Virus record (IMG/VR): IMGVR_UViG_3300044608_000635
Coordinates: 1-49,233 of that record
Reading direction: 5' to 3' (one strand)
DNA: 49,233 nt
DNA from: a virus
Below the pieces are notes generated by a model. That model saw only the letters and a program-made list of their open reading frames with translations. It made no database searches and was not told the origin of the DNA. The position numbers were made by a program, and so were the translations under genes. Every line of letters begins with the position of its first letter. The first letter of the stretch is position 1. Positions 8,881 to 16,478 of the stretch are shown piece after piece.

Positions 8881-8909
8881 TTGCGTGCCATACATAACAA
8901 GCATATGAT
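8881..8909 (+). promoter_or_regulatory. Sigma70-like promoter for the rightward early operon
   Basis: TTGCGT (8881-8886), 17 bp, TATGAT (8904-8909). A second TTGCGT at 8913-8918 has TATAAG 17 bp later (8936-8941), but it would start almost at the ATG at 8953. The two share the direct repeat TATTGCGTGC (8879 and 8911). The first gives a leader of about 37 bases and is preferred. Confidence 0.5.
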
Positions 8910-8916
8910 GTATTGC

Positions 8917-8930
8917 GTGCAACGTTGCAC
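8917..8930. promoter_or_regulatory. Perfect 14-bp palindrome, candidate operator
   Basis: GTGCAACGTTGCAC is a perfect palindrome lying at the predicted start site of the rightward promoter. Position and symmetry suit a dimeric repressor site. No cognate protein can be assigned. Confidence 0.5.
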
Positions 8931-8952
8931 GACTTTATAAGAGAACCACACT

Positions 8953-9153
8953 ATGAAACGACAACTTAAACGCTTAGCCCTGCGCTTAGCACCCTTTACC
9001 GTCAGAGTGCTATCGACTGAAGGCACCTACACCCACAAGGCCCACACCTACGCCGATGCGCTTGCCTGGGCGCGATGCTATCCCCAAGACTGGGGCCGCG
9101 TAGTAATCACTGGCCGATTCAATCGCCTACTTGCCGAAAGGGGCCAAGCATGA
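8953..9153 (+). CDS. Small basic protein, first gene of rightward early operon
   Basis: 66 residues, strongly basic N-terminus (MKRQLKRLALRLAPFTVRVL) followed by a THKAHTYADALAWARCYPQDWGRVVITGR core. I do not recognise the family. The stop overlaps the next start (ATGA). As leading gene of the operon it is probably expressed early after infection, an inference from the promoter and from the small, dense genes around it. Confidence 0.6.
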   Translation: MKRQLKRLALRLAPFTVRVLSTEGTYTHKAHTYADALAWARCYPQDWGRVVITGRFNRLLAERGQA

Positions 9154-9335
9154 GCCGCATCGTGCACGTGACGGTCGCGCTCTACATCGAAGACGATTGC
9201 GACATTGACGCAGTCATCGAAGGGCTTGATTACAGCTTTGAACACCCTGCAATTATCGACCAGGAAATTATCGACGCTGAGGAATGGCGACCACGCCAGC
9301 CCCGCACCATCGGCCAAATGCCACTCGACCTATAA
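9150..9335 (+). CDS. Small acidic early protein
   Basis: 61 residues from the ATG at 9150, which overlaps the previous stop (ATGA). The acidic stretch YIEDDCDIDAV and the IIDQEIIDAEEW segment resemble part of the 146-residue protein at 9655 (LEEDCDL, KIIDQESEA) in the same order and spacing, so the two may share a fold. Function unknown. Confidence 0.6.
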   Translation: MSRIVHVTVALYIEDDCDIDAVIEGLDYSFEHPAIIDQEIIDAEEWRPRQPRTIGQMPLDL

Positions 9336-9347
9336 AGGACTCACACC

Positions 9348-9650
9348 ATGGACAACACCACCACCCGGCTACTTGCCGCCACCGTGGACCGCCTGGCTTT
9401 CATCAAGGCGCAACTTGCAGAACTCAAACACGAAGAAAACGCGCTTAGGGATGCGCTGATAGATGCTGGCCTGCCTGTCATTGAAGGCACGCAGCACCGC
9501 GCAGCCGTGACCTATTCAGCCGGCCGCACGCTCATTGACTGGCAGACGATAGCGCAACACTTCAAACCATCGCGCCAATTGATAACCGCGCACACGAGCA
9601 CCAGCGACCCCTTCCACACCGTGAAACTTTCAGCCCACAAGACAAGGTAA
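9348..9650 (+). CDS. Small early protein with coiled-coil N-terminus
   Basis: 100 residues. Residues 1-45 are predicted helical or coiled coil (AATVDRLAFIKAQLAELKHEENALRDALIDAG), followed by a conserved-looking block (GTQHRAAVTYSAGRTLIDWQTIAQHFKPSRQLI) and a Thr/Ser-rich end. AAAGGA precedes the ATG. I do not know its function. Confidence 0.6.
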   Translation: MDNTTTRLLAATVDRLAFIKAQLAELKHEENALRDALIDAGLPVIEGTQHRAAVTYSAGRTLIDWQTIAQHFKPSRQLITAHTSTSDPFHTVKLSAHKTR

Positions 9651-9654
9651 AACC

Positions 9655-10095
9655 ATGAAAACCTATACTTTTTTTCGTGACCCCGGCCATGGCTGGCTTA
9701 GGGTAACCCATGCCGAATTACACGCGCTTGGCATAGCCGACAAAATCACGCCCTACAGTTACACCCACGGCCGCCATGCTTACCTGGAAGAAGATTGCGA
9801 CCTGAGCACCTTTCTTGACGCTTTCCGCCAGCGTTACCAGTGCGACCCGAAAATCATCGACCAAGAATCAGAAGCAATCCGGGGTTATGAACCTTACAAA
9901 CCAGCACCAACCCGACCACCGTACCAAGCCGGCCAACAATGGCAACACCCGGCAACCGGCGCATTGATTCAGCTTATAGCCCCACGTGGACCGCGCCTCG
10001 GTTGGGAATGTATACGCGCCGACTTAAACCTTCCGACCAGATACCGCGCCAGCTTTCGCACACTGGCCCGCTTTCAATTTAAGGGGATAGCATGA
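9655..10095 (+). CDS. Conserved phage/plasmid protein, function unknown
   Basis: 146 residues. The N-terminal half 'FFRDPGHGWLRVTHAELHALGIADKITPYSY' and 'HAYLEEDCDL' belongs to a family I have seen in phages and plasmids without a known role. The second half (about 85-140) is rich in Pro, Arg and aromatics. It shares an EEDCD...IIDQE segment with the protein at 9150. Its end overlaps the next start by 4 bp. Confidence 0.6.
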   Translation: MKTYTFFRDPGHGWLRVTHAELHALGIADKITPYSYTHGRHAYLEEDCDLSTFLDAFRQRYQCDPKIIDQESEAIRGYEPYKPAPTRPPYQAGQQWQHPATGALIQLIAPRGPRLGWECIRADLNLPTRYRASFRTLARFQFKGIA

Positions 10096-10304
10096 AAACC
10101 TACACCGCAAAAAACGGAAACACCCAATACAAGCCGAGCATGGAGGAAATAGAAGCCATGGACGAAGCCGGCGATGGCTTTTGCCTTGCCTGTGGCAACG
10201 AACAACGCGCCGAGCCCGATGCACGCCGTTACCAGTGCCACGCCTGCAACGCGCACAAGGTTTACGGCGCACAAGAACTGGCCTTGATGGGCCTCTGCTA
10301 TTGA
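10092..10304 (+). CDS. Small zinc-ribbon protein
   Basis: 70 residues with two Cys pairs, CLACGNE (residues 31-34) and CHACNAHK (about 49-52), a probable four-Cys zinc knuckle. The first Cys pair follows an acidic helix (MEEIEAMDEAGDGF). Zinc-ribbon minis of this type bind nucleic acid or protein partners, but the target cannot be inferred. Coupled to the previous gene through ATGA. Confidence 0.6.
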   Translation: MKTYTAKNGNTQYKPSMEEIEAMDEAGDGFCLACGNEQRAEPDARRYQCHACNAHKVYGAQELALMGLCY

Positions 10305-10313
10305 GGGGAAAAC

Positions 10314-10511
10314 ATGAGCCGCTTTGTTTTGCACTACTTAGGCGACATCGAAAGCACCGACAGCAGCAGCACTCGGACCGGCGCTTTTGTCCGCCACTAT
10401 GACGCGCTTGACGAAATCAGCAAGCCCGACCGCCAGCAATTCGAATGGATGCTCGAGCATGGCGAGCCCGTAACCAACTTGGGCTCATTTGTTTATCAAA
10501 TCAGGGGTTAA
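10314..10511 (+). CDS. Small early protein, unknown
   Basis: 65 residues, acidic middle (DALDEISKPDRQQFEWMLEHGEPV). AGGGGAAAAC precedes the ATG. No domain recognised. Its place among coupled small genes and its good ribosome site support expression. Confidence 0.55.
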   Translation: MSRFVLHYLGDIESTDSSSTRTGAFVRHYDALDEISKPDRQQFEWMLEHGEPVTNLGSFVYQIRG

Positions 10512-10513
10512 TC

Positions 10514-10777
10514 ATGGACTTTCAGAGAATCAAATCAGACGTAAACGGAAACCCGCGCCATGTGGTGCACTTTCTGACCCTAGAGCCCGAAGGCGCCGAC
10601 CATGGCGCCATGACGATATCCGAACGATATCAACGCGTAATCAAAGCCGCCAACAAACTCGGGGGGCGCAAGTACCATAACCGCGCATATGGTGGTGGAA
10701 TTGTATTCCAAGCCTACGAGTGCGAACTGCCCCGCTTGGTGGAATTGGTCCGCGCATTAGTGGGGGGCAAACAATGA
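10514..10777 (+). CDS. Conserved small protein (RIKSDVNGNPR family)
   Basis: 87 residues from the ATG at 10514, preceded by AGGGGTTAATC. The opening FQRIKSDVNGNPRHVVHFL is a signature of a plasmid/phage family of unknown role; the C-terminal half (KLGGRKYHNRAYGGGIVFQ) may form a beta sheet. Starts further upstream lack a ribosome site and run into the previous gene. The stop overlaps the next ATG. Confidence 0.6.
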   Translation: MDFQRIKSDVNGNPRHVVHFLTLEPEGADHGAMTISERYQRVIKAANKLGGRKYHNRAYGGGIVFQAYECELPRLVELVRALVGGKQ

Positions 10778-11460
10778 ACGGCTTTATATTTTACCGAGGC
10801 AAGAGCCCCATAGATAACGCGCCGCTGATCGGAATCGCCACGCTTGCGTCAGACAACCGCAAGACCGGGAACCTTATCCAGACGTGGATTTTGCGCGAAG
10901 ATATATCGCCCACCATGGCACGCCGCACCGGTGCCGACCGCTCGCATTGTGGGGATTGTCCAGTGCGCGGCCCCTGCTATGTGAACTGGGGGCAAGCACC
11001 TAGCAGCATATGGCACGCTTACCACCGGGGCGCATATCCCGACTTAAGGCGAAAGCCTGCGTTACTTCGACGCATAACAGCCGGCCGCATTGTCAGAATG
11101 GGCGCAGCCGGGGACCCCTCCATGATTCCGCTTCAGCACTGGGCGCGAGTGTTGGAAGGTTCCGAAGGTTGGACCGGTTACACGCACCAATGGAAAGAAC
11201 CATGGGCGCAGCCGATGCGTGAGCTTTGCATGGCGAGCGTTGAAACTTTAGCCGACCAAGACCTTGCCCGTTCAATGGGTTGGAGAACCTACCGCATACG
11301 CCGCCAAGGCGAGCCGCTCGCACGCAATGAGATCGCTTGCCCATCAGACACCACCGGCCGCAAATGTATCGATTGTGTAGCTTGCGATGGAGCCCTTAAA
11401 CCGCAAGCCGCCAGCGTAGCGATTATTGTCCATGGTCCAAAGGCGAAAGCATGGACTTAG
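10774..11460 (+). CDS. Cys-rich conserved phage protein, unknown
   Basis: 228 residues from MNGFIFYRG. There are two Cys clusters: HCGDCPVRGPCYVNWGQAP (about 67-85) and CPSDTTGRKCIDCVACDG (about 193-210), which could hold metal. Between them are an Arg-rich stretch (RRITAGRIVRMGAAGDP) and YTHQWKEPWAQP. I recall similar proteins in phages and plasmids annotated as hypothetical. A metal-dependent enzyme is possible, but no motif decides it. Overlaps both neighbours by 4 and 10 bp. Confidence 0.6.
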   Translation: MNGFIFYRGKSPIDNAPLIGIATLASDNRKTGNLIQTWILREDISPTMARRTGADRSHCGDCPVRGPCYVNWGQAPSSIWHAYHRGAYPDLRRKPALLRRITAGRIVRMGAAGDPSMIPLQHWARVLEGSEGWTGYTHQWKEPWAQPMRELCMASVETLADQDLARSMGWRTYRIRRQGEPLARNEIACPSDTTGRKCIDCVACDGALKPQAASVAIIVHGPKAKAWT

Positions 11461-11711
11461 AGCCCTTTGTGATTTACACCAAAGCCGACACCCTAGAGCG
11501 AGCATTCAAGGATGCTCGTGGGGTTTTCAACTTCAACAAGGGCGCATGCTTGCCCGTTAAACTTCCGAAGGGTTGGAACGGCTACCATTACGCCGTGAGC
11601 TTGATCGAATCACGCGACCCACGATTTACCGGGCCATGGTCGCCGGCCGGTGCAATCCATCAGCCCCCAGGCTTTTATATATTCGGGTTTTCTGTATCAT
11701 CGGACGAATGA
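11451..11711 (+). CDS. Small early protein, unknown
   Basis: 86 residues; starts 10 bp inside the previous gene (MDLEPFVIYTKADTLERAF). It has a Gly/aromatic-rich middle (KLPKGWNGYHYAVSLIE) and a hydrophobic end (GFYIFGFSVS) too short for a clear membrane segment. Ends with ATGA overlap to the next gene. No family recognised. Confidence 0.5.
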   Translation: MDLEPFVIYTKADTLERAFKDARGVFNFNKGACLPVKLPKGWNGYHYAVSLIESRDPRFTGPWSPAGAIHQPPGFYIFGFSVSSDE

Positions 11712-11914
11712 AGCCGACCGAGTACATGAGCATTCAAACGGGCATAGCCGACATTATGGAGGCTTTGCCCGAACTATTCGACCATCCAGCCCACGCCGCC
11801 GCCGCACTGGCTCAGGCAATGGCCATGCATTGCAGACTGTGGGGTATCCCTGAGCACACCGCCGCCGAACTACTGTCCGCCAGCTTTGCCGAGCACCAGA
11901 CGCGCAAGCATTGA
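11708..11914 (+). CDS. Small helical Ala-rich protein, last gene of the early operon
   Basis: 68 residues from the ATG at 11708 (MKPTEYMSIQTGIADIMEALPELF), mostly helical and Ala/His-rich. Its last 45 bp overlap, tail to tail, the end of the leftward TOPRIM gene, so there is no room for an intergenic terminator between the convergent operons. Function unknown. Confidence 0.55.
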   Translation: MKPTEYMSIQTGIADIMEALPELFDHPAHAAAALAQAMAMHCRLWGIPEHTAAELLSASFAEHQTRKH

Positions 11915-12676
11915 TCGGACCGCCATAAGGCCGGCCGACTGATGCAAATCATTAGCATCGCCCACCATCTCAGGCATAACCCACGGCAACCCGCTAGCCC
12001 CTGCTGCACGCTCGCCTGTCCTTGATTCGTCATGATCGGCAACCACAAAACGCCGACCGCCCAAACGCTCCGCCACATGGCACAAATTCGACGCACTGAA
12101 GCACACAACCACCTGAGCCGGCCGATACATCAGCTTTAACGCCGCTTGCACGCTTAGCCCGGTCGCGTAGCCCTCAACTAACCACGACTCCGACCCTCGG
12201 CCGAGCACGAACACCGACCCCTTAGCCCGACTGCCAGGGATGAACAGCTTGCCCCCGTCCGCCTTGATGCGCTGCGCTCCCGTTACCTTGCCCGTTTTAT
12301 AGTCCCGCATAGGTACTATCAATTCTTCATCAGCGACAAGGCCCTTCATCAGCGGGAAGCCTTTTGCCTTGAGGTAAGGGTGATTCGTCAGGATCGCCTT
12401 CTTGATTAACTCCATGGCCTGATGGGCTGCACGTGCGTGCTTGATTCGTTCTTCAGTATCGTCAAAGTATCGGATGATCTGGTTGACCTTCTCACCGTAC
12501 CGGGCAAACGTATCCATGGTTGCCCAGTTCTTCACCACCCCACTGTGGCCATCGAATACGTACGCACCGTTGCGCTTCCTTGGTTTGTCAGTAGTGGGAA
12601 CCCTGTGCCACTTCCCATCAGGTATTGCGTAGTTAATCATCAGCCCATGGGCCTGTGCGTGCTCCACAAAACTCAT
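11870..12676 (-). CDS. TOPRIM-domain primase-like protein
   Basis: 268 residues. Residues 110-160 (ELIVPMRDYKTGKVTGAQRIKADGGKLFIPG) and the TOPRIM core that follows (SWLVEGYATGLSVQAALKL, with the catalytic Glu; FVVADHDESRTGERAA, with the Asp-x-Asp) match the phage/plasmid primase family. There is no N-terminal zinc finger and no helicase domain, so it is shorter than T7 gp4. The adjoining helicase gene, overlapped by 4 bp, may be its partner in replication. Confidence 0.8.
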   Translation of the reverse strand: MSFVEHAQAHGLMINYAIPDGKWHRVPTTDKPRKRNGAYVFDGHSGVVKNWATMDTFARYGEKVNQIIRYFDDTEERIKHARAAHQAMELIKKAILTNHPYLKAKGFPLMKGLVADEELIVPMRDYKTGKVTGAQRIKADGGKLFIPGSRAKGSVFVLGRGSESWLVEGYATGLSVQAALKLMYRPAQVVVCFSASNLCHVAERLGGRRFVVADHDESRTGERAAGASGLPWVMPEMVGDANDLHQSAGLMAVRSMLARLVLGKAGGQ

Positions 12677-14199
12677 ACCAGCCTCCTTGCAAACTTACTC
12701 TTAGCGTATTTAATGACCTGGCTTTTTACTTTGTTGATGGTCACTAACCTTGGCTCGACAGGAATGGCTTCGTGAAACTTCCATGTCGGCCATGAGCCTG
12801 TCAGGTTCTTGTACTGTGCCTTGGCAAATCGCTCAGCAGCAGCGACATCGCCACGCTTCCTGTCCTTGCTGATCTGCACAATCTCCCACCAAACCAGCCG
12901 CTTGTCCGACATCCAGTCCTTTGGCTTGACCGATCCGAACTCCTCCATGACGCCGCTTATGTTGAGCACTTCGCTCATCTTGCTGCGTCTTTCTGTTCCG
13001 CACGCAGGACACACACGCCCCTTGAACATGTAGCCACATGATGAACAAGAGATCTCTGCCTTCTCTTTCTCGGTCTTTTCTTTCCTTACCTTCGCATCCA
13101 GCTTGCCATCATCCAATGACTCAACGCCATGCTGGAATACATCAACCTGATCCTCCCAGAATCGAGATAGATTCCCTGCATGATCTAGCCAAATGGCGAA
13201 CTCTTTACCGGGGTGCGGGCGCATGACGCGACCCATCTGCTGAATGTGGCTCGATAATGATTTTCTGTACGGCCTAGCACACACACCGATTTTAATATCT
13301 GTAACATCAAAACCTTTTGCCAGTGCCTCGCAAGATATTAATCCGATTATCTCGCTGTCTGGTTTTCTAAATTCCTCGATTAATTCCCTGCGTCTTTCAT
13401 TATTACCATCTTTATAACTTATCTGTTGGAAGTTATAACCTTCCTTCTGAAACTCCCTGCATAATTCATCGCCGTGTGCAACGGTCGCGCTAAATACAAT
13501 CGTTTTAGCTGGGCCATTAAAATGTTTATTTGATTTCTCTTTCCACTCGGAAACAACATCGCCAACGATCTTAATCCCTTGATTTTCCATGTCTTTTTCT
13601 GCCCACTCGCCATCAAACTTAATCTCGGCGTCGCGCATATCCATGGAATTTTTAGCTACATACATTTTAACGGGGACTAACCAACCGTCTTTAATTAGAT
13701 TATCTGTGGTGGTTGAATTAACGATATTAGAAAATATCTTTCCGAGCCCTTTAGTAAATGGCGTCGCAGTTAATCCGACAACAATGGCATCGGGAAATCT
13801 ATTAATTGCATCCGCTACAGATTTAAATACCGTATGACATTCATCAATAACAATTAACTTTGGTGGATTATCTATTTTGCGGCGAGATAATGTTTGCGCT
13901 GATATAACCTGCACATATTCGTATGGTCTCCAGCGCCAGTGATCCGCCTGAATCACGCCATGTGGCACACCGTATCGATCTAACGTGGCGGATGTTTGAT
14001 CAACCAGTGATACCCGGTCACAGATAAACCATGCCACGCTACCCTTGGACCTTGCCTCGTTGAGTAAGTAAGACGCACTTACTGTCTTGCCTGCGCCAGT
14101 GGGCGCCACCAGGATCTGGCAGCGATTACCCAGGCGGACGCCATTCCTTAGCTCTTCAAGTGCCTTGACTTGGTAATCACGCAGACTTTCGATCAGCAT
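12673..14199 (-). CDS. SF2 DNA/RNA helicase
   Basis: 508 residues. Motif I is APTGAGKT (about 32-39), motif II DECH (about 118-121), motif III GLTATP; motifs V-VI appear in GFDVTDIKIGVCARPYRKS and QQMGRVMRPHPGK. A CSSCGYMF/CPACG zinc ribbon follows near residue 390. It resembles phage SSL2/UvsW-like helicases that remodel replication or recombination intermediates. Coupled to the primase-like gene, and its start overlaps the ParB-like gene by 23 bp. Confidence 0.88.
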   Translation of the reverse strand: MLIESLRDYQVKALEELRNGVRLGNRCQILVAPTGAGKTVSASYLLNEARSKGSVAWFICDRVSLVDQTSATLDRYGVPHGVIQADHWRWRPYEYVQVISAQTLSRRKIDNPPKLIVIDECHTVFKSVADAINRFPDAIVVGLTATPFTKGLGKIFSNIVNSTTTDNLIKDGWLVPVKMYVAKNSMDMRDAEIKFDGEWAEKDMENQGIKIVGDVVSEWKEKSNKHFNGPAKTIVFSATVAHGDELCREFQKEGYNFQQISYKDGNNERRRELIEEFRKPDSEIIGLISCEALAKGFDVTDIKIGVCARPYRKSLSSHIQQMGRVMRPHPGKEFAIWLDHAGNLSRFWEDQVDVFQHGVESLDDGKLDAKVRKEKTEKEKAEISCSSCGYMFKGRVCPACGTERRSKMSEVLNISGVMEEFGSVKPKDWMSDKRLVWWEIVQISKDRKRGDVAAAERFAKAQYKNLTGSWPTWKFHEAIPVEPRLVTINKVKSQVIKYAKSKFARRLV

Positions 14200-15010
14200 G
14201 CTTCTTCCAGTACATGACTTGCTTCTTCATCTCAGCGCATTCGTTCTGCCATTTGTCCCGTGACTGCGTCAGGTTGTCAATCGTTGCCTGTAGCTCTCGC
14301 ATCTTGGGGTAGTGCTCGTTATCCCTGAGTGCCTCAAGGATCTCGACCTCCTTGGCTAGTTCTGCTGCGTTGTCCTGCTGCTCTTGATACAGGGCCTTCA
14401 GGGCTTCGTGCTGTTTGAATAGCTCCTGATACTTCTCAAGGCTTACAGCGGCCGGCAGACGCGGTTCTATGGGCTTTGGCGGGGCGTTTGATGGATCTGC
14501 TTTGTCGATGGCTTTAAGCGCCTGTGACAGGGTTATGGCGCCCTTCTTGACCTTCTCCACCGTGTCCTTATCGCCCTTGGTCACAACCTCCTTGGCGCGT
14601 TGGACAGTACGCTCACCGACACCGGCACGCTTGGCCATGTCTTTTGCGCTTGTTGAATTGTCGTCACGATGACTTTTAATTACGCCACGTGGCGTAATTA
14701 CAGGCTTGCCCACACCCCGCCATGTGTTGCATGACACCACGGCGAGCGCCTTTTGGCTGGGCGAAAGGTGTCTACGCTGAAGATTCAGGTCGATCACAAA
14801 CGCCACAGGGTCGTCGCCATCAAACTCTGTGGTCATGGGTCCTATCTCAAGCTGCTGGCAGGCGCGGTATCGGTGCCATCCATCCAGTACTTGGCCCTCA
14901 AAGAGGGTGATGGGTTCACGTTGACCATGGGCCTTGATGCTGGACAGAAGCTCTTGAAAGTCTTCCTCGTCCATGTCTGGGAATGCTGCTGAAAGTGGGT
15001 GTCTTTCCAT
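14177..15010 (-). CDS. ParB/KorB-like protein (ParB N-terminal domain plus HTH)
   Basis: 277 residues from the ATG at 15010 (MERHPLSAAFPDMDEED); a GTG at 15034 is also possible. The ParB N-domain is clear: HGQREPITLFEGQVLDGWHRYRAC (ParB box) and IDLNLQRRHLSPSQKA, like the ENxQRxxLxxxExA nucleotide-binding motif. A helix-turn-helix follows (SAKDMAKRAGVGERTVQRAK), then a long coiled coil (about 185-265). Phage relatives can be regulators, nucleases or partition proteins. One palindrome copy (ITPRGVI, about residues 104-110) is inserted between ParB box and HTH. The 18-bp array lies just upstream. Confidence 0.8.
   Translation of the reverse strand: MERHPLSAAFPDMDEEDFQELLSSIKAHGQREPITLFEGQVLDGWHRYRACQQLEIGPMTTEFDGDDPVAFVIDLNLQRRHLSPSQKALAVVSCNTWRGVGKPVITPRGVIKSHRDDNSTSAKDMAKRAGVGERTVQRAKEVVTKGDKDTVEKVKKGAITLSQALKAIDKADPSNAPPKPIEPRLPAAVSLEKYQELFKQHEALKALYQEQQDNAAELAKEVEILEALRDNEHYPKMRELQATIDNLTQSRDKWQNECAEMKKQVMYWKKHADRKSA
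14677..14700. repeat. CACGTG-centred palindrome, copy 2 (in ParB-like gene)
   Basis: Perfect 24-bp palindrome: TAATTACGCCAC followed by its own reverse complement. Read on the minus strand as ITPRGVI in the linker between the ParB box and the helix-turn-helix. Confidence 0.95.
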
Positions 15011-15044
15011 AATGATCTCAGTTGGGGGTTTCACTCTACTTATA

Positions 15045-15602
15045 TGGTGCTCTCTTCAAGCGTGGTTCGTTCCATGCGGGTGGTTCTCTCCAGATAATTG
15101 ACTCACTTTGATTGCTTGGCTCTCTCAGAGTTTTTGGTTCGTTCAATTTTTTTGGTGCTCTTCAGCATCATGACTCGCTCTTAACCCCTGGTGCTCTTAC
15201 TGACCTTGGCTCGCTAGCCGTACTTGGTTCTCTTACCTACTTTGGCTCGTTTACGAATCGTGGTTCTCTTACAGGCCGTGACTCGTTCGGGCTTCCTGGT
15301 TCTCTCTCGTGATATGACTCGTTTTGACTTCTTGGCTCTCTCTTCTGTAGTGACTCGTTCTTCGTTAGTGGTTCTCTCTTCATGGGTGACTCGTTCTTAC
15401 CTACAGGTTCTCTCGTTGTCTATGACTCACTTACCAAACCTGGTTCTCTGCATGCAAATGGTTCGTTCTGACGCATTGGTTCTCTTCGCGACTTTGACTC
15501 GTTTGGGCTTGCTGGTTCTCTCTTATCGATTGACTCGTTCGGCGACCTTGGTTCTCTTATGTCACTTGACTCACTTCAGCCGTTTGGTTCTCTCATCTGC
15601 TG
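15045..15602. repeat. 31-unit array with exact 18-bp step and two alternating motifs
   Basis: Every 18 bp from 15045 to 15585 a conserved 9-10 bp motif begins, followed by an 8-bp segment that differs in every unit. Even units read TGGTTCTCTY (variants TGGTGCTCTY, TGGCTCTCTC); odd units TGACTCGTTY (variants TGACTCACTT, TGGCTCGTTT, TGGTTCGTTC). The alternation never breaks, so the true unit is 36 bp, about 15.5 times, without one indel. A decayed unit (TGGTTAAACA) follows at 15603. Minus-strand reading would give REPxxxNESxxx hexapeptides but meets about six stops, so it is probably not coding. It fills the whole gap between the HhH gene and the ParB-like gene. Confidence 0.97.
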
Positions 15603-15605
15603 TGG

Positions 15606-16400
15606 TTAAACAGGTGAAGGAATGAAGTGTGCATGACCCAAGTGTGCTATCGGATAGGGTAATGGTGGCTTCGTTCCAAAATGCGTTTCATACCATGCGC
15701 CATGCAGGTGTGAAAGGAATAATTTAACAGCATAACGTCTTGCCCGTGCATCGATCTGACCGGGTGGCAGCACGCCACTGGACAGATGTTTGTAGGCATC
15801 TGTGGTCTTGCCAACCTTCTCTTTCAATTGTTCAGCTAGCTCCTTGTTATCGCCGCGCTCATTGCGTGCAATCTCATAGGCTTTACGTTCTTTGTACACG
15901 TGGCCGTAGTAGCACTCTTCCCTGTTGCTGAACTTCATGAATGACTGGCCAGCCTTCCAGCACAGCGATTTCAGTCCTGCATTCCATGGGCGCTTCTGTC
16001 CTTTCTCCCATTTACTTGTGGGATCTAAGCCAGCATAACGCCAGATGTGACCAACTGTAGGCGCCTTGGTAATGTCGATGTGAGCCAACAGACCGGCAGA
16101 AATAACGGGGCCAATGCCGTATATCTGACGCATCCACGCCCCCATGGGGTGGTTCTCGGTATAGGAATCCAGTGCCTTCTTGATCTCGTTCTCAAGGCTC
16201 CCTGTCTGATCAGCAAGCCAGTTGATAACGCCATTGGGCTCTTGTGATTGATCCAATGCACGGACTTGGTTGGTGCTGCGCTTACGATCTTCTTGGGCGA
16301 TATAGTAATAATCAACAAGGAACCTTGCTTCATCATCGGACATGGTGCGGGCAGCGGTGCGAAGGTCCCTGCCAAGTTTGTAAACTGATTCTAGTTGCAT
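15606..16400 (-). CDS. IS110-type helix-hairpin-helix (Transposase_20-like) protein
   Basis: 264 residues from the ATG at 16400, with GGAGAAAACAC before it. The middle matches the C-terminal domain of IS110/IS116 recombinases: IYGIGPVISAGLLAHIDI, WRYAGLDPTSKW, KRPWNAGLKSLCWKAGQSFMK. The N-terminal DEDD RuvC-like catalytic domain of IS110 is absent, replaced by about 90 residues of helical sequence. It is therefore probably a DNA-binding relative rather than a transposase; no insertion-sequence ends are seen. It abuts the 18-bp array, which begins right after its stop. Confidence 0.7.
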   Translation of the reverse strand: MQLESVYKLGRDLRTAARTMSDDEARFLVDYYYIAQEDRKRSTNQVRALDQSQEPNGVINWLADQTGSLENEIKKALDSYTENHPMGAWMRQIYGIGPVISAGLLAHIDITKAPTVGHIWRYAGLDPTSKWEKGQKRPWNAGLKSLCWKAGQSFMKFSNREECYYGHVYKERKAYEIARNERGDNKELAEQLKEKVGKTTDAYKHLSSGVLPPGQIDARARRYAVKLFLSHLHGAWYETHFGTKPPLPYPIAHLGHAHFIPSPV

Positions 16401-16455
16401 GTGTTTTCTCCTGTAAAACTTAATTGTGCTGCTGGTTTTATCGTTGTGACAATAG

Positions 16456-16478
16456 CCGTTCGTCAGGTCGATGAACGG
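16456..16478 (-). terminator. Hairpin at stop codon of the 106-residue gene (repeat A)
   Basis: Inverted repeat CCGTTC/GAACGG with an 11-base loop, covering the stop codon at 16463-16465. A related hairpin lies at 17139-17166 over another stop. No T-run follows here, so it may be an mRNA 3'-end stabiliser or a degenerate terminator. Confidence 0.4.

Noticed and set aside
15045-15602. CRISPR array
   Set aside because: Repeats are 9-10 bp and spacers 8 bp, two motif types alternate, and no cas gene is near; CRISPR repeats are 23-47 bp.
15112-15625. Repetitive protein genes on the plus strand across the array
   Set aside because: Starts are TTG-type without ribosome sites, the peptides only echo the 18-bp step, and the longer one overlaps the end of the HhH gene. 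Open frames are expected when stops are absent from a fixed motif frame.
15606-16400. Complete IS110-family insertion sequence
   Set aside because: The DEDD catalytic N-terminal domain is missing, no element ends are visible, and the gene fits the operon with its own ribosome site.
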